Below, in pieces: positions 42,312 to 54,550 of a DNA stretch of 64,000 nucleotides. The stretch comes from Aralia elata (lineage: Eukaryota; Streptophyta; Magnoliopsida; Apiales; Araliaceae), in contig CM068383.1 in NCBI GenBank assembly GCA_034770075.1, forward strand, positions 35,035,094 through 35,099,093. Reading direction: 5' to 3'. A program made the translations under genes and the position numbers. The notes under the pieces were generated by a model. The model saw only the letters and a list, made by a program, of their open reading frames with translations, was not told where the DNA came from and did no database searches. Numbering within the stretch: position 1 is the first letter of the stretch; each line of letters opens with the position of its first letter.

Positions 42312-44331
42312 TCATTTTGGTACCCAATATTGCTTGGGTCCATATTCATTAGTAACCTTGGGAACCCAAATCTGTTTGATTTTGGGTTTGTGCAGTATAG
42401 GGTAAAAATAACATTCTGTAGCTTTATGACCATGTTTATAGCAATTGTAACATTGAATGTAATGCATGCCTGTGTGTGAGTATGGACTCCTTTTTGTCTT
42501 AGAAATGTGTGGATGATAGTACTTCACACCTTTTGGCTTAACTCCCTTTTGCTTTCTATGATTCATAGTTTTCGTAGAGTTGAAGTTATCTCTACGATTC
42601 TTGTCAGGTTGGTTCGTAGAGAGAGTCTTGTCATGTTCTACGACCTTTCGTGACTTAAATGCAGAATTTGACTTACTCTTTGATTTCTTGAATCCTAGAG
42701 TGGTATGAGAGACAATACTTTGATTTGCAGAATTTGAATGAAACGTATTAATATCCTGTAGGGATTTCACAAATACAATTTTCTTATTAAAGTTAGGAGA
42801 GCTATTATCATTAGCTTCCATAGACTCAGCCACTGAGATTTTTGAAGGAGAATTGCAGAAAACCCAGTCCTGATCGGTTAGCCACTGATCTTTGACTAAA
42901 GATTATGGTATCCATAGACAGAGAGGACTTGTTCCATGATGAGATAGTCTTTTCTAGTTCCTGGATTTTGGAGACTAGAATTAACTCCTTCTGAGTATTA
43001 AGCTCATTTACAAGTCTTAAGTTAGCATTCTCAACCTCAAGAATGTTACATGAGTTAGCCGTTGGTAGAGTAGTTTCCAACTCTACGACCACTTTCTCTT
43101 TTTCTTCTTGAAGGAGAGAATGATCCTTTGATAGAATTCTAAATAGTTTCATATATTTATGCAGTTCTATCATAGAGTCATGCATGCCATCTCTAAGGTC
43201 ATCAATAGTTAAATCAGGAGAATAAAAGTCAAATACCTCATCCACGTTGAATTCTTTCTTGCTTTTTCCTTCTTTGGCCATTAAGCATAGGTTGGCTTTT
43301 TGAGTTTCTTCATCTTCACCTGATTCAGGACTTGAGTCGTTGTCTAAGTCACTCCATGAACTTTCAGCGACGAATCCTCTTTCCTTTTTCTTGGCCTTGT
43401 AGTGGCTTTTGAATTTTGATTTTTTCTTGTCCTTCTTTGGATCATTTCTTGGAGGCTTGGGACAGTTTGCGATGAAATGACCTGGTTGTTTGCAGTTGTA
43501 GCACAAGTCATTAACTTGTTCTTTAGAGCTGCTACTAAACTTTCTCTGTCTGTTGTTTCTGCTTATAAACCTTTTGAAGTGTCTGACCAGCAAAGCAACT
43601 CCTTTATCATTGAGTTCATCATCTTCATCATCATCTAAGTCAGCTATTTTTGAAGTAGATGCCTTTAGAGCAATGCTTCTTTCTTTCTTCTTTCCTTCTG
43701 ACAGTGTTTTAGCTCGTTGGGTTAGCTCCAGTTCATAAGTGAGAAGATTTCCCTACAACATCTGAACAGTCATTTCATGATGATTCTTTGACTCTCTAAT
43801 GGCAGTGCTTTTGGCATCCCATTTGCTTGGTAGAGCTCTCATAAACTTGATGATGAGATCTTTGTTTGGATAGGTTTTTCCGTACGCTCGAAGAGAGTTG
43901 AGTAGTACGTTGAATCTCTCATATGTGGAAGTGATGTTTTCCCCTGAGATGTGGGTGAACATTTCATACTGCTGAGTGAGCAAGGATTGCTTGTTCTCTT
44001 TGACTTCTTCCGTTCCTTCATTCATGATCAGCAGTGCATCCCATACTTCCTTAGTTGTTGTACAGTTGACCACGTTTTCAAATAATTCATCTTCTAGAGC
44101 CATGAACAGAATGTTTTTGGCTCTTTTGTCTAACTGAACTGTTTTCTTCTCTGCATCAGTCCAATCTTTCTTTAGTTTGATTGAGACTTTATTTGGATCT
44201 TCAGTAGTTGGCGTTAGCTTGGTTGGTACATAAGGCCCATTGATGACAGTGTCAAATATATCCTCGTCAATGGCATCCATGTATGCCTGTATGCGAACTT
44301 TCCAGTTGGCAAATTTGTCCTTGTTACACAA
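42312..44331 (-). pseudogene. gag: SIRE Gag, one stop and one frameshift
   Basis: 44331-43753 holds the copia Gag core (UBN2-type: FANWKVRIQAYMDAID, WTDAEKKTVQLDKRAKNILF, EVWDALL). The open sequence actually extends a little upstream of ATG 44331 to an in-frame TAG. A TAG at about 43752 ends this part; the same frame continues to 42826 with a knuckle CYNCKQPGHFIANC near 43500 and a Lys/Ser-rich and coiled region. A frameshift near 42900 moves the C-terminal third into the frame 42833-42312, where a second cysteine/histidine motif (YNCYKHGHKATECY) lies near 42430. Long Gag with two knuckles fits SIRE-type elements. Confidence 0.88.
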
Positions 44332-44420
44332 GGGCGGTTTATTTCCTCCGCCTTGCTCAGATCCATTTCTAGTTGTGCCATTGATCTACTCAAGCGGGTT
44401 AAGCTTTAAATAAGAGAACC

Positions 44421-44433
44421 TGCTCTGATACCA
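44421..44433 (-). other. Primer-binding site of SIRE element, iMet type
   Basis: On the minus strand TGGTATCAGAGCA lies 2 bp after the 5' LTR end, the classic initiator-Met tRNA complement of plant copia elements. Confidence 0.93.
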
Positions 44434-44435
44434 AT

Positions 44436-46194
44436 TGTTAGTTTCCAGAGGCACACAAAATATCTAGAAGGGGGGTTGAATAGATATTTTAAAACTTTGT
44501 GTTTTCTTTTCCTTTTCAAAGAAGATGACTTAACAGTTTAGTTAATGTATCCAATAATTAAGCACAGCGGAATATAATTTGTAAGAACCCCTTATAGAAA
44601 ATAGAACAGTAGTAGAGAATATAGTAAAGCAGTGATAAAGCAGTTATAGCAGTTATGGCAATTAATAAGTGCAAAGAGATAGAGACAAGGCTTTAAGTGG
44701 TTCGGAGCACACAAGACTCCTACTCCACTGTTTTACTCCTCGAGTAGCAAATCTACTAAGGATATCGTTACAACTGAATCACAAAGATTCCTTCAAGACC
44801 CTCAGTCTTGGAATACCAGTACTCAATGTACTCTTCAAAGCCAGCAGCCTTGGAACTTTTTAAACTAAGACCAACAGCCTTAGAATCTCTTGTACTCTCT
44901 GGTACTTAGTAAGTCCAGCAGACTTGACTTAGGTTGGTCACCTGTTGACCCTTTCACTTGATGGAGAGTGATTTGTTTTGTTGCTAATGAGTTGCATGAA
45001 GCATATGATTTGATAAACTCAGCAGCGAAGCAAGATGTTCCCCTTTGGTTTGTAGAATGATAGTGTTTCAAGTATGATCTTCTTTTTCGTTGGTCTTGCT
45101 TGATTTGAAACTTCAATCCTTCTGCCTTATGTAGATGCTCTAGAGAATCTTTCCGTTGAAAATGTGGCCGTTATACCTGATTCTTCCGTTGAGATGTGTT
45201 ACTGAGCTTAGGAATAGTTTATTCCTTGTTGACTGCAATAGTGGGATGAGTTAGCTTCCATTAGTTTGATGTTAAGATAGTGGTGGGAATATTGCTCTGA
45301 CTATTTGCAGATTGTAGCTATTTGCTCCCCACTTGTTCGTTTAATAGTCAAAAACTATCTTAGGCAGGTCATTCTATTATCTGTTTGTTATGGACAGCTT
45401 AGAATATTTATTTTCAGATTTGAGTTGCTCGTCTGACATTTGACTCCATGTTCTTGCTTAATCGCAGGGTCGTCAGGGTGTTTACAGTCGTTTGATGCTT
45501 GCAGATTTTCACTGAGATCTACATATTCCATTTTGATCATAGTATCAATGTCTTGCCTTTATGTACTTCACAAGAGGTGTTGATTTAGTTTGTGAGTACT
45601 AGCATAGACTACTCTACGATAGATTTGTCTTGTGATGCAGGGACAACCCCTTGTTTTGTCGAGAAGGCTCTACGTCCTGCTGAGGAACCTCTACATCTTG
45701 CCGACAAAGCTCTGCGTCCTACAGAGAAAGTTCTGCATCCTGACGACAAAGCTCTACGTCCAGCCGAGGAACCTCTACATCCTGCCGAGGAAACTCTACG
45801 TCCAGATAACGAAGCTCTACGTCCTACCAAGAAACCTCTACGTCCTGACGGGAAAGCTCTACGTCCTGTCGTGAAAGTTTTACGCCCTGTCGAGGAAGCT
45901 CTACGTCCTTTTACTTGGAGTATGGCAGTACTTCTACGATCAGCACACAAGATCAACCTAACAACCTTGATCTTTTCTATACTAAGTTCTTTGTACATCA
46001 CCTTCAATAAAGGACTTTACAATTTGCTAGGATATGAGAGATATTAAATACAACTTAGATCATCCTTACATATTTGATCTTCTTTTTCCTAAGTACTTGT
46101 ACATATGTCTACCATTAAGGACTTTACAATCTTAGCTACTGATTCATATATTTATCAAGAGCACAACATCAAATTTAAACCATAATATCTAACA
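44436..46194 (-). repeat. SIRE-type 5' LTR
   Basis: A 1759-bp sister of 14228-15946. The 21-bp array has 12 units here (45668-45919) against 10, which explains most of the 40-bp length difference. It ends at 46194 with target AAATC beyond. Confidence 0.93.
45668..45919 (+). repeat. 21-bp tandem array in SIRE 5' LTR, 12 units
   Basis: Same units as 15462-15671 with two extra, inserted after the seventh unit. Units differ by transitions (TACGTCC/TACATCC), many at CG sites. Confidence 0.92.
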
Positions 46195-47207
46195 AAATCA
46201 ATTAGAACAATTCTAATTATATTTAAATAAATAAATTAAACTATTTAATTCATTTAAATAAATAATATTTATTCTACAATAAGGGTACCCTTAGCGATCA
46301 ACGACTTTTTAGATATTATAGATTTCAACATTAATCACAAAAGAACCTTTCAGTGCATAGTTACCGTACAATTCAATCATTTTACCATACAATGTCCTAA
46401 TTAAATATAAGACATGGAATTTCTGTCAAGTCTTATTTTATTTAATTATATGTATTTCGATTCCCAAATGCACAACTCTAAATAATGCAAATTAGAAACT
46501 CCTTTCTAATTTCATTCTGCCTTGGCCAAGGATGACTGAGTTGTCATTTATCGAATCACATAGGACATTCACATCTTTTACTAGACGTTGTAGATTCTTT
46601 GTTGATCATTCACCTATCTCCATATACAACTTATTATACCCAATCATACCATTTGATATACCCTAAAGGTCTCGAGGGACATGTCAAAGTATAACTCATC
46701 ATACACAAGATACTATGATGATCTCAAGTCCAAGGATCACTTGTACTACTATCACTAGAGGAATTCCTATTCACAGGCGAGTAAAACTCCATTAGGTATT
46801 CCTTAGCGAGCCACATTTAGTGAACTTATTCTCCAATAAGCACCTATATACTTGCTTTAGTATCTCCACACAAATGATTATGAGATCAATCATCCTCTTC
46901 TTAAGAGCAAGAAACGTATGTACTAATCTATCCGAATTCACTAATCCCCTTTTTAGTAATCCAACGATTAGGAACAATCTTAGTTTGTGAGCTATCTAGA
47001 ATTTAGATCTCATTAGCATGATCACCATTAAGATTCTAAAAGTATTGCTCAAAACTATGGGTTTATCACATTTAATATAACAGCACTATGTAGAAAATGT
47101 AAAATGCCTTTTAAGAAAATCAATTCTTTTATTAATAAATAAATAAGATTACAAAGTATATGCTACATCATATCAACTATGATTGGCTTGTGTGCATACT
47201 ACTTTCA
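46195..47207 (-). repeat. Copia-B 3' LTR, inner part
   Basis: This matches 53537-54550 and completes the 3' LTR split by the SIRE element; the first five bases AAATC duplicate 14223-14227. It ends TTTCA at 47207. Noncoding. Confidence 0.93.
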
Positions 47208-47221
47208 ATCTCCCACTTGCA
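47208..47221 (-). other. Copia-B polypurine tract
   Basis: On the minus strand, GCAAGTGGGAGAT directly precedes LTR start TGAAAGTAG. It overlaps the end of the RNase H frame (stop at 47222). Confidence 0.8.
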
Positions 47222-50200
47222 CTAAAGCCAATCGCCATGGTATCTAATACCCATCTTCTCTAAGTGACGATCAAACTGCTGTTGTGTTAAAGCTTTAGTA
47301 AATGGATCTGCAATGTTGTCTTGAGAGTCCACACGCTCCAAGGTGACATCTCCTCTTTCAATGATCTCTCTAATCAAATGAAACCGCCGCAACACGTGTT
47401 TGGATTTCTGATGAGACCTGGGTTCGTTAGCCTGCGAAACAACTTCGGTGTTGTCAAAGAATAAAGGTACAGCTCCTCTAATTCTAGGAACCACTCCAAG
47501 TTCAGTTATGAACTTCTTCATTCAAACAGCTTCCTTTACAGCTTCACTTGCAGCTATGTACTCTGCCTCTGTCATTGAATAAACAACTGTTTGCTGCTTG
47601 GAACTTTTTCAACTAACTGCGCCACCGTTTAAGGTAAACACGTACCCTGAAACAGATTTATTGTCATCTTGGTCCATTTAAAAACTTGAGTCTCTATAGC
47701 CCCCTAGTTTTAATTCAGACCCACCGTAGACAAGAAATACATCCTTAGTTCTTCTCAAGTACTTTAGGATATTTTTCACTGCCTTATAGTGCTCTTCTCC
47801 TGAATTCGACTGATATCTGCTTGTTACACTAAGTGCATGAGCGACATCTGGTCTAGTACATATTATACCGTACATGATAGATCCTATTACTGAAGCATAA
47901 GGAATTTTACTCATTCGGTCTCTCTCCTCAGGTGTCTTTGGGGCCTGTTTCTTGGAGAGATATATTCCATGGCTCATCGGCATGAGACCTCTCTTGGAAT
48001 CTTCTATGTTAAACCTTTTTAGCATCGAGTCAATGTACTTTCCTTAGGTCAAGCCAAGCATCCTTTTAGATCTATCTCTATAGATCTTTATCCCCAAAAT
48101 ATAGGATGCCTCACCCAAGTCCTTCATGGAGAAGTGTTTAAATAACCAAATTTTGATCGACTGTAGCATAGGAACATCATTCCCTATCAGTAATATATCA
48201 TCAACATATAATACAAGGAATGAAACAGCGCTCCCACTAACCTTCTTGTACACAAGGTTCATCCTCATTTTTGATAAAATCAAACCTTTTGATTATCTCA
48301 TCAAAACGGATGTTCCATCTTCGAGATGCTTGCTTCAATCCATAAATGGATTGTTGTAGCTTACAGACTTGGTTTGTTCCAACCGTTTAAACAAAACCCT
48401 CTGGCTGTATCATATATACATTCTCCTCAAGCTCTCCATTGAGAAAGGCCGTTTTCACGTCCATTTACCAGATCTCGTAGTCACAATAAGCTGCAATTGC
48501 AAGCAAAATCCGAATGGACTTGAGCATGGCTACTGGTGAGAAGGTTTCGTCATAGTCAACTCCTTGTCTTTGTTTGAAACCTTTTGCAACCAGTCGGGCC
48601 TTATAGGTCTCTACCTTGCCATCCGCTCCAGTCTTTTTCTTAAAGACCCATTTACACCCAATAGGCTTAATGCCCTCAAGTGGTGAAACCAAAGTCCATA
48701 CTTGGTTTTCATACATGGAGTCCATCTCGGATTTCATGGCTTTTAGCCATTTCTCTGAGTCTTTACTACTCATAGCCTCTTCGTAAGTCAATGGATCATC
48801 ATCATCTATGATGTGTACCTCATCATCATCCTCTATGATGAATCCATACCTATCAGGTATCTTCGGTACTCTTCCAGATTTATGAATAGGTTGTGGTACA
48901 GTAGGTTCTTCTACTTGGTCAGGTACCTGACTTTGATCTATAGTATTTTGTGGTTCTTGAATTTCTTCAAGATATATCTTACTCCAACTGACCCCTTCAA
49001 GGATAAACTCCTTTTCCAAGAAGGCAGCGTGTTTCGCAACAAACACCTTTTGATCATTGGGATGATAGAAATAATACCCTACAGTTTCTTTAGGATATCC
49101 CACAAATCTACACTTGTCGGATCTAGTCTTTAGCTTATCATGCTTAAACCTTTAGACATAAGCTGGATAACCCCAATTCTTAACATACTTAAGATTTGGT
49201 TTCCTCCCTGTCCATAATTCATATGGGGTCTTTGGGACCGATTTGGTAGGTACCTTGTTAAGTAGATATGCAGTCGTTTCTAGGGCATAACCCCAGAAGG
49301 ATATTGGAAGGTCGGTAAAACTCATCATGGAACGAACCATGTCCAACAATGTTCGATTTCTCCTTTCAAATACACCATTCAACTGTGGCGTCCCTGGTGG
49401 AGTCCATTGTGAGATTATATCATTTTCTTTGAGACAATTGAAAAACTCATTGGTTAAGTATTCTCCTCCTCGATCCGATTGAAAAAACTTAATACTCTTA
49501 ACAGTTTGCTTCTCTACTTTACTTCTGAATTCTTTGAACTTTTCAAATGATTCAGATTTGTATTTCATTAAATACACATATCCAAATCTAGAATGATCAT
49601 CAGTGAAAGTAATAAAATAAGAATACCCTCCTCGTGCATTCGTTGTCCTAGGTCCACATACGTCTGTGTGTACCAACGCTAACAACTTTGTAACTCTTTC
49701 TCCTTTTCCACTAAAAGGAGATTTAGTCATCTTACCCATGAGACAAGATTCACAAGTTGGATATGATTCGTAATCAGATAGCTCTAAAAGCCCATCTTTA
49801 TGCAACATGGTTAATCGTGTTTCATTGATATGACCGAGTCTACACTACCACATAAAGGTATAATTAACATCATCTCTTTTTCTTTTCTTAGTTTGTTCAA
49901 TTTGAAGTATATTTTCATGCAAGTCAAGTATGTAAAGTCCATTCAGTAGATTGCCAACACCATATAAAATATTTGTATTATAAGTAGAACAACTGTTGTT
50001 CTTTATTATTATATCAAAACCATCCATATCCAATACAGAAATTGAAATAATGTTTCTAATGAGTGTTGGAACATAATAACAATTATTTAAACTAATGAAC
50101 TTGCCCGAAGGCAGTGCTAAACAATAAGTTCCTACAGCTAATGCAACAACCTTTGCTCACCATTTCCCACTCGTAGGACGACTTCATCCTTGTTCAGCTT

Positions 50201-50275
50201 TCTACTTCTGCTTAGTCCCTGCATATTATTACATATGTGAGAACTACAGCCGATATCCAATACCCAAGTAGAATT
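47222..50275 (-). pseudogene. Copia-B protease, integrase, RT and RNase H
   Basis: Minus-strand pieces: a weak protease (LDIGCSSHICNN, where copia proteases read LD-S/T-G), pre-integrase CRLGHIN, and integrase 49808-49152 with HTDVCGPR, FFQSDRGGEY and NGVFERRNRT (D, D, E). RT is 49103-48044 with CKWVFKKKTG, ARLVAKGFKQ, MDVKTAFLNGEL and LYVDDILLIG. RNase H is 48025-47222 (TEAEYIAASEA, FFDNTEVV, SKHVLRRFHLIRE). Nonsense codons at conserved Gln or Trp positions (48465, about 48388, 48044, 47678, 47609, 47522) fit single C-to-T or G-to-A changes. Frameshifts near 50100 and 48285 add to the damage. Confidence 0.92.
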
Positions 50276-51154
50276 TTAACTTTTAGAAAAATTAATTTTA
50301 ATCATGAACAAAGCTAGATCGGAAGTCAAAGCTTCTCTAAGCTTCTTTTGGTCCGCAAGATACTCCTTGCAGTTCCTCTTCCAGTGTCCCGGCTTATTGT
50401 AATGGTAGAAAATTCCTTTGCTATCTGGATCAGGTTTCTTTTTATCCTTTCTTTTCGCCTTGCCCTTAGCCTTCTTGTTTTTCTTCTTTTCAGAAGATAC
50501 CTTGGGCCTCTTCCTTTTCTTGGAAGAGTCATCCACTAGTAAGACTTGGTTCTTGTTGGATGAGAAGTGACCTTCAGCAGTTTTCAGCATGTTAAGTAAC
50601 TCAGGCAAGCTGACGTCCAACTTATTCATGTGAAAATTCACAACAAATTGTGAGAAGGTGTCCGGGAGTGACTGCAAGATCAAATATTGACTTAACTCCC
50701 CATCCATCATGAACCCATGTTGTCCAAGTTGTTCAATCAGATTGATCATCTTAAGGACATGAGTCTCAACGGTAGTGCCCTCGGTCATACGAGATCGGAA
50801 GAGCTCCTAAGATATCTGATATCTAGCAGTCCTACTTTGCTCACCATAGAACTCTTTGAGGTGCAGCAATATAGTAGGAGCATCCATAGTTTCATTCTGA
50901 TGCTGAAGCTCGTTACTCATGGATGCGAGCATGATGCATTGAGCCAAGATTGCATCATCTTGCCACTTTCTGAAAGTAGCAATCTCTTCCTCAGAGGCTG
51001 TTTCTGCAACATTTGCAGGGACTGGCGAATTTAGGACATAAGAAATCTTTTCAGCAGTGAGAACAATTCTCAGGTTCCTTAACCAATCCATGTAATTCGG
51101 TCCGGTCAGTTTGTTAGCATCAAGTATGCTACGCAGTGATAGTGACTTTGACAT
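50276..51154 (-). pseudogene. gag: Copia-B Gag with lost zinc-knuckle cysteines
   Basis: The frame opens at ATG 51154 (MSKSLSLRSILDANKLTGPN), a typical copia Gag start with NYMDWLRNLRIVL. A TAG at 50807 (probably from CAG) interrupts it; the same frame continues to 50276. The C-terminal knuckle reads FYHYNKPGHWKRNC: the first two metal-binding Cys positions are Phe/Tyr, while the His and last Cys remain. A Lys-rich stretch precedes it. About 292 codons in all. Confidence 0.9.
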
Positions 51155-51652
51155 TTTTAAATTCTACATGTGAAATAGACAACATTTTAGCATACATTCA
51201 TTTTATTAATTACCAAAATAAATTAGGTCTTTATTTTTAAATTGGTATCTCTCACTTTTTCATCAAACTATATTACCCTCAATATATAGTTCGACAAATC
51301 TAATTAAAGATTTGCTAGTGAGAATAAGGATCTCCTTTCAAATGTATATAGCCTTGTGTGACACAACAAACTATATATAAATAAATAATTAAACAACTAT
51401 TGTCAATTACATCACTATGTAACTCCTTGTATTTTGCCTCTTAGATTATTTTGATCAAGTGTGACACATCCGAATCAAAATTATCCAAGTTAAGTCCAAC
51501 CTAGCCCTTCCATATATTAAATATTTAACACTCTATCGCTTTACCATGCTAGAAGGCGACGTTCGATATTCCAAATATCTTTGAACGCGTAGGACTTGAT
51601 ATAATTTCTTTGAGGGGTTTGTAATTATTAGTCTCATCTTGTTTAGCGCGCA

Positions 51653-51709
<57 letters not shown>

Positions 51710-52717
51710 CGCGTCATATTATTTAACATGCGAAGCATGTTGTATAATATATAATATATATATATAGTAAACATGCACATATAGAATACTATATTCTACC
51801 CGGATTGATTATGGACTTTTATTCTAGTTTGGTTCACTAGAGCCACTAAGTGAACCAAAAGATCAAACCTAGGGTGCAAGAATTAAATTTAAATATAATT
51901 ATTACATTTAAACTAGGGCTTCATTACAAACGGGTCTTCAAGAGCTCCTTGCTCCTTTGTCTCCAATTCTTCAAAATTAACTCTAACTAGTCCTATTACA
52001 TAAACTATTTACAATAAATAGAAACCTTGATCAGCAGTCAAGGGGAAGTACGTAGGAGGGAGATAGAATTTACATTAAGAAAAAATTAGAGAAGATGAGG
52101 TACGCAGAACCCATTTATAAAAACCCATACATTCAAGCATCCTCTAAAATAAATCCAATCACACATTGGTCAATAGTCCATAATCAATCCCTATTTATTA
52201 TCATACATATCTCCATATGCATCAATAAATAACATTCATCTCATAAATAATAAAACCATTCAATATATGCATTGATATCAATTAATGGGCAAAAGTTTTA
52301 CTAATATTTAGTTTTTGAAACAAAATAAACTCTTTTATTTTAATTAAAAAACCAAATCCAAATTAAACTCCTTTAATTTTAGCAACCTGAAATCCTATTC
52401 CAGATAAAAAAACATCTTTATTTTAAATTTTTATCAATTAAATAAACCATTTATTTTAATTGAAGGAAAAATTAATTTTTCAAAACCTGCAGACCGGCGC
52501 GACCGCGCACCAAATTAAACTAGGAGCGGCGCAGCCGCACTGCACCCCCATAAACATTTTCTGGGTTCAGGCGCGACCGCGCTCCAGAATGAACTGGAAG
52601 TGGGGCGGCCGCGCCGCGATGCAGATTCAGGAAAAAAATTTCTGCCCAAAAATCCGATCGTATCGCATATCAATTCATACATGGAATCATCAAAATCAAT
52701 AATTAACACAAGGATTA
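51155..52717 (-). other. Copia-B long leader
   Basis: 1.56 kb between PBS and gag ATG with no gene. It contains a (TA)n microsatellite (about 51656-51706) and a GC-rich block of GCGCGACCGCGC-type words (52490-52620), which stands out from its AT-rich surroundings. Confidence 0.7.
51656..51706. repeat. (TA)n microsatellite
   Basis: About 50 bp of uninterrupted TA in the Copia-B leader. Confidence 0.95.
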
Positions 52718-52730
52718 GGCACTGATACCA
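52718..52730 (-). other. Primer-binding site of Copia-B
   Basis: On the minus strand TGGTATCAGTGCC lies 1 bp after the LTR end; it matches the initiator-Met complement except near the end (GTG for GAG). Confidence 0.85.
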
Positions 52731-52731
52731 C

Positions 52732-54550
52732 TGTTAGGTTTGTATATAACGCAAGCATGCAATCAAATTACATAAATAGGGCAGAAGCGTGATAAAACGG
52801 ATTTTAAAATTTTAATACAAACCATCACCATGATCTATCCTTATGTTCAATTATCAATTAAACGAAAAAGAAAGAGAATAAGAATTATACCCTCATAGAT
52901 CAAAGCTTCCTTGAGTATAAGTTCAACTCATAGTCCTTCGTGTTCTCATCGAATTCCACCGATGAGATTCTTTCATTTGATCAATGTTAGCCACCCAAGT
53001 GTTTGGCCTCTAAAGGTGATCCACCAAGGAAGAATAGGTATTCAAGAAGTTGGGTGTTGGCAAAACCCTAGTTTCTATCTCTATAGAAATTGCAAGTACT
53101 CTTCACAATCTAATGCAAGAGTGTGTAACCCTAATCTATGATAAGACTCCTCTTATTTATAGATGTAGGAATAACCCTTCCCTAAACTATTTAGGATTAG
53201 GGTTTCTATTATAATTAAACTACTTTAATTAATTATGCTCCCAATCCAATTAAGAATTTATGAGAGAGTACTTCTATTAATTAATTCTCAATCCCTATTA
53301 GGAATTAAATAATAGTAATAGTAATAATAATAATAAGACTCCTCTTATGAATTTATATTATTATTTCTAAAATATTAAATAATAAATATTAAGCTATTTA
53401 TTTTATTCTATCTCCATAGACTAAATTAAATACACTTAACTTATTATTACAATTATGGCATTTACTTCTTAAATAAATATTTTTCCTTTTGCGGTGTGAG
53501 CCTTTAGGTTCTCCATAATAAACCGGTTATGAATAAATCAATTAGAACAATTCTAATTATACTTAAATAAATAAATTAAACTATTTAATTCATTTAAATA
53601 AATAATATTTATTCTACAATAAGGGTAAGCCCCCTTAGCGATCAATGACTTTCCAAATAATATAGATTTCAACATTAATCACAAAAGAACCTTTCAGTGC
53701 ATAGTTACCATACAATTCAATCCTTCTACCATACAATATCCCAATTAAATATAAGACATGGAATTTCTGTCAACTCTTATTATATTTAATTATATGTATT
53801 TCGATTCCTAAATGCATAACTCTAAATAATGCAAATTAGAAACTCCTTTCTAATTTCATTCTGCCTTGGCCAAGGACTACTGAGTTGTCATTTATCGAAT
53901 CACATAGGACATTCACATCTTTTACTAGACGTTGTAGATTCTTTGTCGATCATTCACCTATCTCCATATACAACTTCTTATACCCAATCATACCCTTTGA
54001 TATACCCTAAAGGTCTTAAGGGACATGTCAAAGTATAACTCATCATACACAAGATACTATGATGATCTCAAGTCCAAGGATCACTTGTACTGCTATCACT
54101 AGAGGAATTCCTATTGACAGACGAGTAAAACTCCATTAGGTATTCCTTAGCGAGCCACATTTAGTGAACTTATTCTCCAATAAGCACCTACATACTTGCT
54201 TTAGTGTCTCCACACAAATGATTATGAGATCAATCATCCTCTTCCTAAGAGCAACCAACGTATGTACTAATCTATCCGGATTCACTAATCCCCTTTTTAG
54301 TAATCCAACGATTAGGAATAATCTTAGTTGTGAGCTATCTAGAATTTAGATCTCATTAGCATGATCACCATCATGATTCTAAAAGCATTGCTCTAAGTTA
54401 TGGGTTTATCACATTTAATATAACAGCACTATGTAGATAATGTAAAATGCCTTTTAAAAAAATCAATTCTTTTATTAATAAATGAATAAGATTACAAAGT
54501 ATATGCTACATCATATCAAATATGATTGGCTTGTGTGCATACTACTTTCA
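52732..54550 (-). repeat. Copia-B 5' LTR
   Basis: A 1819-bp LTR starting TGTTAGGTTT and ending CTTTCA in plus coordinates, the sister of 13419-14227 plus 46195-47207. Followed by target duplication ATCCA (54551-54555). Confidence 0.95.

Larger units (their letters stand above)
14228..46194 (-). mobile_element. SIRE-type Ty1/copia element with env-like ORF
   Basis: LTRs at 14228-15946 and 44436-46194 (TGTTAG...TAACA) flank a minus-strand interior. The initiator-Met PBS is at 44421-44433, gag-pol spans 44331-41802 and 22891-19839, and a long env-like frame runs 19395-16153. A CAAATAGGGGGAGATT PPT abuts the 3' LTR. Target duplication AAATC is present at 14223-14227 and 46195-46199. Without the nested Tat element it is about 13.05 kb. 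A Gag with a CCHC knuckle plus an extra frame after pol is the layout of the Sirevirus lineage. Gag, pol and env-like frames are all interrupted. Confidence 0.93.
13419..54550 (-). mobile_element. Copia-B: Ty1/copia element, second nesting level
   Basis: Terminal repeats at 13419-14227 plus 46195-47207 (3' LTR, interrupted) and 52732-54550 (5' LTR) enclose a minus-strand gag-pol. The 5 bp on each side are identical: ATCCA at 13414-13418 and at 54551-54555. Without the nested SIRE element it is about 9.16 kb. Order on the minus strand is LTR, PBS, long leader, gag, protease, integrase, RT, RNase H, PPT, LTR, which is the Ty1/copia order. The copia sub-lineage (Tork-like?) is not certain. Many nonsense codons show it is dead. 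Confidence 0.95.

Noticed and set aside
44421..44433. tRNA gene fragment
   Set aside because: It matches only the 3' end complement of a tRNA; it is the primer-binding site. No cloverleaf is present.
52460..52709. 80-codon ORF in the Copia-B leader
   Set aside because: It spans the GC-rich island, has no domain, and is opposite to the element's strand.
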